Part shown: piece by piece, positions 36,814 through 46,900 of the stretch
Position numbering within the stretch: the first letter of the stretch is position 1
How the letters are laid out: each line of letters begins with the position of its first letter
From: Planctomycetaceae bacterium
GTDB taxonomy: Bacteria; Planctomycetota; Planctomycetia; Pirellulales; UBA1268
Assembly: GCA_947449135.1 (NCBI GenBank)
Contig: CANFQO010000003.1
Location: 1 to 64,000, forward strand
Direction of reading: 5' to 3'
DNA length: 64,000 nt
Notes under the pieces: generated by a model
What the model was told of the DNA's origin: nothing
The model's database searches: none
The model's input: only the letters and a program-made list of their open reading frames with translations
Translations under genes and position numbers: made by a program

Positions 36814-37962
36814 ATGCGCTTCACGGCTCTCATTTTTCGTAACGTCGCCCGCAGGTGGTTTCGCACCACGATGACCCTGCTGGCGCTCGCGACCGCAATG
36901 GCCGCGATTGTCGCCCTGCAGGGCATCGCCAACGGCTTTCAGCGTTCGTTTGCCGATGTTTACGATGCCCACGCGGTCGACATCGTGGTCTCCCGGCAAG
37001 GGTCTGCGGACAGGTTGAGCAGCTCGCTCGACGCCGGCGTCGTTGCGCGGATCGTCGGCCTCCCCGCCGTCGATCGGGCCGCAGGCGTGCTTCTCGACAC
37101 GTTATCGCTCGAGAAGGAGGGCGTGTATGGCATTCCCACGATGGGGATCGTGCCAGACTCGTGGCTACTCGACGACTACACCACCGTGTCACCGGGCGGC
37201 TCAGCGTTGGCGGCAAGGTTGGAATTCACAGGCGCCCGCGAGGTGATGGTCGGACAGAATCTCGCCAGCCGTCTGAAAGTCAGGCCGCACGATGAGCTGA
37301 CGCTATTCGATGAACAGTACCGCGTTGCAGGCATCTTCCGTAGCCCCAGCGTGTGGGAAAACGGCTCGCTGATCATGCCGCTCGAGACGCTTCAGCGGAT
37401 TGCGGACCGCAATGGTCAGGTCACCTACGTCAACGTGGTTCTGCGCCGTCCCTTCGCCATCGGCGGCCTGCCGGCAGCGATCGAAGGCATTCATGGGCTC
37501 GACCCCCGGCTGCTGGCGATGGCAACAGGCGACTTCGTGAAGACCGACACCCGCATGAAGCTGGCCGAGGCGATGGCATGGATGACATCGATCGTGGCAA
37601 TGGTCATCGGCGCGATCGGCACTCTCAACACGATGATGATGAGCGTCCACGAGCGCACGAAGGAGATCGGTATTCTTCGCGCGATCGGCTGGCCGCGGCG
37701 GCGGGTCGTAGGAATGATCCTGCTTGAATCGTGCGGCCTAGCAATCGGTGCCGCAATCCTGGGGGCAATCGCGGCGATCTGCCTGACATATCTCCTGAGC
37801 AGAGCCCCCGCTGCCAGCGGCATTCTCACACCAGTGATCGACGCAGCGATCCTGCTGCGTGGCTTCCTCATCGCGATGGGGATCGGATTACTGGGGGCTT
37901 GGCTCCCGGCTTGGCGTGCGGCACGGCTGCTCCCCACCGAGGCATTCCGCGAACAACAGTGA
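36814..37962 (+). CDS. ABC transporter permease, FtsX/MacB type
   Basis: A 382-residue permease. One N-terminal helix (TTMTLLALATAMAAIVALQG) is followed by a MacB_PCD-like periplasmic domain of about 200 residues, and then three helices with the FtsX signature: MTSIVAMVIGAIGTLNTMMM, SVHERTKEIGILRAIGWPRRRV and the last two helices to ILLRGFLIAMGIGLLGAWLP. The ERTxEIGxLRAxG coupling segment contacts the ATPase. Its start is 31 bases before nothing else; the next gene is the megasynthase, 31 bases downstream on the same strand, so they share a transcript. The matching ATPase is at 48773-49477. Role inferred: export of the product or of a lipid form of it. Confidence 0.85.
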   Translation: MRFTALIFRNVARRWFRTTMTLLALATAMAAIVALQGIANGFQRSFADVYDAHAVDIVVSRQGSADRLSSSLDAGVVARIVGLPAVDRAAGVLLDTLSLEKEGVYGIPTMGIVPDSWLLDDYTTVSPGGSALAARLEFTGAREVMVGQNLASRLKVRPHDELTLFDEQYRVAGIFRSPSVWENGSLIMPLETLQRIADRNGQVTYVNVVLRRPFAIGGLPAAIEGIHGLDPRLLAMATGDFVKTDTRMKLAEAMAWMTSIVAMVIGAIGTLNTMMMSVHERTKEIGILRAIGWPRRRVVGMILLESCGLAIGAAILGAIAAICLTYLLSRAPAASGILTPVIDAAILLRGFLIAMGIGLLGAWLPAWRAARLLPTEAFREQQ

Positions 37963-37993
37963 TTGAACTGCGAGACGGCACGAAGGACGACTG

Positions 37994-40900
37994 ATGATCA
38001 TCAGAGACGGCATGAACGGCAGCCTTCCGGAAAGGCATCATGACCAGCAAACGGCGGCGGCACTGCCGCCGCTGGCGATCGTGGGGATCGGTTGCCGCTT
38101 TCCCGGTGGCGTCGAGGACTGGCCGTCGTTCTGGCAGGTGCTAGACGAGGGCCGCGACGTCGTCGTGGAGACCCCGGAGGAACGCTGGAGCCATCGCAAG
38201 TTTTACCGATCCGGCAGGGCCCGCCCCGGCAAGACGCAGAGCCGCTGGGGCGGCCATGTGTCGGGCATTGACGATTTCGATCCGCAGTTCTTCGGCATCT
38301 CGCCCCGTGAGGCGGCCGGCATGGATCCGCAGCAGCGGATGCTCCTTGAGGTGGCGTGGCGGGCGATCGAGGATTCGGGCCACGATGCCCGCCGGCTCGC
38401 CGGACAGCCAGTCGCCGTTTTTGTCGGTATTTCCAGCTTTGACCACGCGGTGGCCACGCTGAGCTTCCAGGATCGGGGCGTCGTGGATGCCTACAGCAAC
38501 ACCGGTGGCTCATCCAGCATCGCCGCCAACCGCATTTCCTACTGCTTCGACCTGCGTGGCCCGAGCGTGGCCGTCGACACGGCGTGCTCGTCATCGTTGG
38601 TGGCCGTGCATCTGGCCTGCGAGTCGATCCACCGCGGCGAAAGCCGGATGGCGCTGGCGGGCGGCGTCAACGCGCTGCTCATGCCCGACTTCTCGGTGGC
38701 GTTCAGCCAGCTCGGCGTGCTGTCGCCAGACGGACGTTGCAAGACGTTTGATTCGCGGGCCAACGGCTACGTCCGCAGCGAAGGGGCGGGGATGGTGCTC
38801 ATCAGGCCGCTCGCTGACGCCGTTCGGGACGGCGATCTGGTCTATGCCGTGATTCGCGGGACAGCCCTCAATCAGGACGGCCGCACGCCGGGCCTCACCG
38901 TTCCCAGCCAGGCGGCGCAGGAGGCACTCGTTCGCGAGGCGTGCCGCCGGGCGGGCGTCGATCCGACCGACATTCAGTATGTCGAGGCGCACGGCACAGG
39001 CACGCCCGTCGGAGATCCCATCGAGGCCAACGCTCTCGGGGCCGTGCTTGGCGCGGGCCGGCCGGCCGACCGCCCCTGCTGGATCGGCTCGGTGAAAACC
39101 AACATCGGCCACCTGGAGGCGGCGGCAGGCATCGCCAGCCTCATCAAGGTGTCGCTTGCCATGCACCACCGCAGAATCCCGGCCCACCTTCACTTCCGTG
39201 AAGCCAATCCAGCGATCGACTTCGAGCGGCTGAAGTTGAGGGTGCCCACCGCATCGGTGGATTGGCCCGACGCCGTGCCACGGATCGCCGGGATCAATGG
39301 CTTCGGCTACGGAGGCGCCAACGCCCACGTGCTTGTCGGGGAGCCGCCTGCTCTCGCCGCCGCCCCAGCTGCGGCGCCGCCGGAACCGTCGCCCGCGGTG
39401 GTGCCGCTGTCCGCCCGCAATCGCCGGGGCATCTCTGCCTTCGCCAACCGCCTCTCCGACTCGCTTGCAGACGAGGGCGACCACCGGCTCACGGACCTGA
39501 GTCTCAGCGACATCGCCGCTTTCATGGCGCATCACCGCAGCGGCGACGAGGCACGGGCGGCGGTGGTCGCACAGGATCGCGAGGACCTCGTGGTGAAGCT
39601 GCGGGCTCTTGCCGGAACGGCCATGGACGACGCTTCAACCCGCAGAGACGCGGCCATTCAGGCTGCCGACATCGCCTTCGTCTTCAGCGGCCAAGGACCG
39701 CAGTGGTGGGGCATGGGCCGCCGACTGCTCACAGCGAGTCGGGTATTTCGCGGCGTGATCGAGCGTTGCGATGCGGAGTTCGCCCGTCTCGGCACCTGGT
39801 CGCTCGTGAAGGAACTCGCGCGCGATGAATCCACGTCGCGAATGAAGGAAACCAGGATCGCACAGCCTGCGATCTTCGCCATTCAGGCCGGCCTGGCAGC
39901 CGTCTGGGCGCACTGGGGGATTCGCCCCGCGTTGTGCGTCGGTCACAGCGTTGGTGAGATCGCCGCGGCACATGTTGCCGGGGCGCTCTCGCTCGAAGAT
40001 GCCTGTCTCGTCGCCTACCATCGTGGACGGACGATGGATCTCGCGTCGTCGCGCGGCGCGATGATCGCAGTCGGCCTCTCCCGCGAGGAACTCAAGCCGT
40101 GGCTCGTGGGCTACGATCGCGATGTCTCCATCGCAGCCATCAACGGCCCGACCTCCATCACGCTTTCGGGCACCGCGACGGTGATTGACGGCCTCGCAAC
40201 CCGGCTCGAGGCGGCGGGCCTGTTCTGCCGCCGGCTCGCCGTCGAATACGCGTTCCACAGTCCGCTGATGGATCCGGTGCGCGGGACCTTGCTGGCATCC
40301 CTGGCCCCGGTGCAACCACGGGCGGCTACGGTGCCCTTCCTTTCGACGGTTACCGGTGAGGCGTGCAGCGGCCGGGAACTGGACGGCGACTACTGGTGGC
40401 GGAACGTCCGGCACTCGGTCCTTTTCGCCGACGCGATGCGGTACCTCGCCATACGAAATGTGCGGGTGGTCCTGGAGATCGGCCCGCATCCGGTGCTGGC
40501 CTTTGCCATCAACGAGTGCTTTCAGGCGGCGGGCCGATCGGTCGAAACCTTGCCGTCACTCCAACGCGATCGCGACGATATGGAGTGCCTGTTGGGGAGT
40601 ATCGGCCGACTCTATGGCCTCGGCCTCGACATCGACTGGTCGCGGATCCATCCGCGGCCCAGCCGCCGACTGCCGATCCCACCGCAGCCCTTCCACCTGC
40701 AGCGGCTCCGCAACGAGTCGCGGGAGGCCCGCGACTCGCGATATGCCATTGATCCTCACCCGCTGTTGGGCGAACCCGCCGACGGTCCCACACCCCGGTG
40801 GCAGTGCCGCATCGACCTGCGGCTTCAGTCCTACCTCCGCGACCACCTCGTCCGCGGCTTCTGCCTCCATCCAGCCGCCGGCTTCGTCGAGGGGGCGATC

Positions 40901-43900
40901 GCCGCCGCGCGGCAGCTTGCTGATGAAGGAGTCGAGACCGTCCGACTCCAACGGCTGCAGCTGCAGAAAGCCTGCATCCACGCAGAGGACTCACCGCAGT
41001 GGATGGAATGCCACTACCGCCCAGACCGCCGCAGCCTCATGTTTGCCCAACGCAGTGTCGACGACAGCGACTGGAACCAGCTGGCGACCGTTGGGATCGC
41101 CGCCGATTCCAACGCGGCGGCCTGGCCCACGGAATCGCTCGCCGCGGTTCGCCGCCGCTGCACGGAGTCGTTCGACCGCGAGCGTCTTTACGCCTACTGT
41201 CTGAAGCTGGGGCTTGCCTACGGCGAGCAGTTCCAGGGCCTCGTCTCCGGGGTGCGCAGACGTGGCGAGAGCCTCGGCGAGGCGGTACTTGCTCCGCAGC
41301 TCGGCGAGGAGGCGGAGGATTACTGCATCCACCCTGCTCTCCTCGACAGCTGCTTTCACGCGATGATCGCCGCCGACATTGATTTCGACCATACCGTTCC
41401 CGGCCTATTCCTGCCCCACGAGATTCGCGAGATCCGGTTCCACGCCCGGCCCGGCAGCCGCGCCACGGTGCACGCCCGGATTGTCTCCCGGATCGGCGAC
41501 CAGATGGAGGCCGACCTCGACATCTTCGACGTCGACGGCAGGCCATGCCTGTCGATCCGCGGGTTTGTCAGCCACCTCGTGGCGGGATCGCATCCGACGG
41601 AATCGGTCGCCGATTTGGTCTACCGGTTGGACTGGGTCCGGCAGGAACTGCCACGACTCGAGCCGGCAACCGACGGTGAGACGTCGCCTGCTGCGGCGGT
41701 CGCCAAACCATCAGCTCCCCCAGGAGCAGCAGGCCACTGGCTCGTGTTTCGCGATGACGGCGGACTCGGCGACGCACTCGCGGGAGCGTTGGCCGCCGAT
41801 GGTGACGCCGTCACGCTCGTGCGTCGAGGCACACGGTTCGCCGCCGGGGACGATGGCGGATTTACGGTCGATCCCGACAACCGGGGTGACTTCGTGCGGC
41901 TCCTCGAGGCGGCTCGCGACCGAGCCGCCGGGATGGGCACCGGACTGATCTATCTCTGGGGATTGGACGCAGCGCCGATCGCGGCCCTCACCACCGACGC
42001 TCTCAATGCCAGCACGCTCCTGACCTGCCGCAGCCCGCTGCACCTCGTTCAGGCATGGGAGCAAGCCGGTCCGGCAGCTGCCGCCCCCTGCTTCGTCGTG
42101 ACGTCGGCCGCTCAGGCGGCCGACGGGTACCCCGCACGCGTCGAGGTCGCCCAAACGCCACTGATCGGCATGGGACGCGTGATGGCGAGCGAATACGGTC
42201 GCTGGCGAACGCGACTGGTCGACCTGCCGCCGGACGCGGTGACCGAATTGACTTCGCTCGTCGCCGAACTCCGGCACAACAATGGCGAGGATGAGGTACT
42301 CCTGCGGCGCGGCGAGCGGTGGGTGAGGCGGTTCTATCCATATCGCGAGCTCGCAGCCTGCCCCGCCGCGGTCGCCGCCCTTCCCTCACGGCTTGAAGTT
42401 TCCGCTTCGGCCGGGATCGAGGATCTCGACTACAGGCTCTACGATCCTGCAGCGATCGAGCCGGACGAGGTCGAAATTGAGGTCCGCGCCACCGGCCTCA
42501 ACTTCAGCGATGTCATGAAGGCCCTCGATCTCTATCCAGGATTGCCGCCGGGCCCCGTCTCGCTGGGCAGCGAGTGTTCCGGAACCATCAGCCGCGTCGG
42601 GACTAAAGTGACGGAGTGGCAAGTCGGCGACGACGTGATCGCCGTCGCCCCTGGCGCCTTTAGCACGCACGTGGTCGCGCGGGCATCGCTCGTGGCTCGC
42701 AAGCCCCGCAATCTCTCCCACGAGGAGGCAGCCGCTGTTCCCATCGCCTTCTTGACCGCGGCGCACGCTCTTCATGAATGTGGGCGGATCCGTGCCGGCG
42801 AGTCGATCCTCATCCATGCCGCCAGTGGCGGCGTGGGGCTGGCCGCGATCCAACTGGCACAGTCTGCAGGTGCACGGATCCTCGCCACGGCCGGCAGTGA
42901 TGAGAAACGCGACTTCGTCCGCCGCCAGGGTGCCGAACACGTCATGGATTCCCGCAGCATGGCATTCGCAGACGAAACCCTGCGGGTCACTGGCCGCGGC
43001 GTCGACGTGGTGTTGAACAGCCTGCCGGGCGAGGCGATTCCGCGGGGCATCGCGGCGCTCGCCCCGGGCGGCCGTTTTCTCGAGATTGGTAAGCGCGACA
43101 TCTACGACGACGCGGCACTCGGGCTGCATGCCTTCCGCAATAACATTGCCTTCTTCGCGATCGACCTTGACCAACTCTTCAAACAGCAGCCGGAGCGGAT
43201 GGGCAGCCTCCTGCGATCGCTTCCAGTGCGATTCGAGTCGGGCGAACTCAGGCCGTTGCCTGTGACCGTTCACCCGGCCGGCGACACGGTCGCCGCGTTT
43301 CGCTCGATGCAGCAGGCAAGGCACATTGGCAAAATCGTGATCAGCTACCCGACTCGTCCGGCCGATGCCAGGCCCGCTGACACCGGCCGCGTCCACTGCG
43401 ATCGTCAAGGCACCTACTGGGTAGCGGGGGGCCTCGGTGGCTTCGGCCTCGAAGTCGCCCGCTGGCTCGCCGCCCAGGGTGCGGGAACACTGGTGCTCGG
43501 CGGTCGAAGCGACACGGTGCCAACCGCAGCCACGGCAGTAATCGACGAGATCACCCGCGGTGGCACCAGGGTCTGCCTGATGCCGGCCGACATCTCCCGA
43601 GCCGACGAGGTTCGCTGCGTGCTCGACCAGATTGTTGCCGAGTTGCCACCGCTGAAGGGCATCTTTCACACGGCGATGGTGCTTGAGGACAAGCTGCTCG
43701 TTGACATGGACGAAACGACACTGGAACGAGTGCTGCGGCCGAAGGTCCTTGGCGGGTGGAACCTTCATCGAGAGTCGCTGGGACTGGCCCTCGATCACTT
43801 CGTGCTCTTCTCCTCCCTGTCGAGCATCTTCGGGCATGCAGGCCAGGCAAACTACGCAGCTGCCAATGCCGCACTCGACGGGATCGCCCATGAGCGCCGT

Positions 43901-46900
43901 GCGCTCGGTCTGCCGGCGACGGTCATCAACTGGGGCCATTTGGGCGAGGTCGGCTATCTCGCACAGCGTGACGACTTGAGCGCACGGCTAGAGCGGCAGG
44001 GCGTGCTCAGCTTCACGGTGCGGCAGGCGACCGAATGCCTCGCCTACGCGATCTCGTCGCACGAGCCGCAGCTGAGCGTGCTTCGGATGGATTGGACGCT
44101 GTGGCGAGGGCTCGGAATCACCGACCACGTGCCGCCGAAATTCGCGCACCTCCTGCGCTCGACCACAGGTGCCGGTGAGGCCGGCACACTCGGGGTTTTA
44201 TCGCCGACGGCGATCGTCGCCGCGGCACCCGCGGAGCGGCGGCTGCTCGTCGAGCGAGCAGTCCGCGTCAAGTCAGCTGCTCTGCTCGGAATCGGTGCGG
44301 CTGACCTCGAGGCCTCCCGGCCCCTCCTGGAACTGGGGCTGGATTCGCTGATGGCGGTGGAGCTCCGCAACTGGATCGAGAACCAGATCGGCGTCGGACT
44401 GCCAATCTCAGCATTGATGCGGAGCGCTGGGATCGATTGCCTCGTGGAATCCATCTGTGCTGCCGTGGTGGCCGAAGGAGACGTTGCGGCTCCGATCATT
44501 CCAATCAACGCCACGTCGACGGCTGAGCGGGAGTTCCCCATGTCGGCGGGCCAGCGCGGGCTCTGGTATGCCTACCGACGCGATCCGAACAGTACGCCGT
44601 ACAACGTTTTTCTGCCCACACGGGTTCGGTCGTCGCTTGATACCGATGCCCTGCGTCGCACGATGGAACTGATCGTCGAGCGGCATCCGTCGCTGCGCAC
44701 GACCTTTTCCGATGAGCGGGGCCATCTGCTCCAGCACGTCCATGCCGCGCTCCCACCGGAGTTTGCCCTGGTGGATGCCGTCGGCAGGAATCTCGATGAG
44801 ATCCGCGACGAGTTGATGGCCGATGCCGCCAGACCATTTGATCTGGAGCACGGGCCCCTCCTGCGCATCACCGTCTACCGCGTCGCACCGGATGATTGGC
44901 TCATTCTCGCGACCACGCACCACATCGTCGTTGACTTCTGGTCGCTCATTCTCATCCTCGACGAGGTCGGCCGCATCTACCCGCGGCTTTCTGTGGGTGA
45001 GGATCCGGGACTACCAGCTGCCTCTGGCAATTACTCGGAATTTGTCCGCCGCCAGGATGCGCTGCTGGCGGACGACAGGGGCGGCGAGTGCAAACGGTAT
45101 TGGGCGGGCGAGCTCGACGGGCTGCCCACCGTGCTCGAGATTCCGACCGACCGAATACGGCCGCGGAGCTTCACGGGGCGTTCCGACACCGTCGCCCTCG
45201 GGCTGCCGGCGGACATCGTGGCGGGCATCACCCGCTTGGCGACCACGGAGAGGGTCACGCCGTCGGCCGTGGTGCTCGCGGCAGTGCAGGTGCTCATCAG
45301 TCGCTACTCGGGCCGAAAGTCGTTCGTCATCGGCACGCCGTTCTCCGGTCGCAGCCAGCAGCGGTTCGAGAGAACGGTCGGGTTCTTCGTCAACATGCTC
45401 CCGATCCCAGCCCGGCTGGATGACGCGCCGACCTTCGCCGAGCTCGTCGGCAGGGTGGGCGCGACGCTCGTGGGCGCCCTGGAACACGAGGACTATCCGC
45501 TCGCAGCGATCGTGCAGGACATCGCCCCGGACCGTGATCCGAGCCGCAGCCCGCTCATCCAGATCTCCTGCACATTCGAGAAATCACACCTTCGCGAGGA
45601 GTCAGGCCGGGCCGGCTTCCTATTCCCAGACCAGGCCGAAGCGGCCATCCTTGGCGGCCTGCAACAGGAGAGCTTTCATGTTCCGCAAAAGACGTGCCTT
45701 TACGACATCGAATTTGTCTTCGAGCAGACCGATGACTCGCTGCGCGGCATGATTGTCTTCTGCCGCGACATCTTCACAGCCGACTCGATGCAGTGGATGG
45801 CACGCAATTTCGAATCGCTCCTTGCGGTGCTGGTGCAGGCAGATCGCACGCCCATTGACCGGATTCCGTGGCCGCAGACCGACACGCTGCTGGCCGACAT
45901 GACGATGCCCCTCGCTACCGGGGATGCACGGACGCTGGCCGATCTCCTCATGCCCGTGATCGAGCGATCACCCCGTCAGCCGGCGATCGTCGGCGACGGT
46001 ATGCAGTGGGACTACGGTCAGTTGGGCGAGCATTGCCGGGGCATCGCCGCAGAACTCGTCGCTGCGGGAGTTGGCACAGGAAGCCTGGTGCCCGTTGTCG
46101 GCCATGGCGCTCACGCCTTCGTGGGAACCGTGGCCACGATTCTCTGCGGTGCCGCAGCAGTTCCGATCGATTCCCGTCAGCCTGCCGTAAGCTGGGAGAC
46201 CCTTCTCGAGGATACAGCCGCCTCTGCGGCGGTGGTGGCGGGTGGTGGCGACTGGCTCGACGCGGCGGCCACCACGGACGATGGAAACGTGAGGCGGATT
46301 GATGTCGAAGCGGCACGCGGGACAGGTTCCACAGAGACCACGCAGACGCTCGGTGTCGGCGCGCAGCCCGATGGCCTCGCCTACTGCATCTTCACCAGCG
46401 GTTCGACGGGCCGTCCAAAGGGCGTGCTCGTCGAGCACAGGGCCATCGTCAACACACTCACATGGCGTCGGCAGGCGGTTCCACTGAGCAGCGAAGACCG
46501 CGTGCTGCTGCTCTTCTCGCCGCAATTCGATGCCGCGCTGGGCATCGCGCTCACCACGCTCTCCCAGGGCGGCACGCTCGTGATGGCCGATGACCGCGCA
46601 ACGAGTGACGTAGCGTGCTTGATCGATCAGGTGATCCGCGATCGGATCACTATCCTGCCGGCCGTGCCCGCCCTGTTGCAACTCGTGACGGCTCATCCCA
46701 GGTTCATGGAGTGCCTGTCCCTGCGTCATATCTGGGCGGGCGGAGAGGCGATGCCGCCGGAGTTGCCGTCGCTCGTGTCTCGGCTCCCGGGCGTGCACTT
46801 GTGGAACTTCTACGGTCCCACGGAAGCCGCCGTCGAGGCAGCGGCCTGTGCGGTGATTGCCTCAGGAGCCGGCCCGCGTGTGGGTCGTGACCCGACCCGC

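Noticed and set aside
42386-43939. 517-codon minus-strand open frame inside the megasynthase gene
   Set aside because: It is the antisense of conserved ER and KR domains. Its product is Arg/Gly/Asp-rich without family motifs, as expected for shadows in GC-rich DNA.
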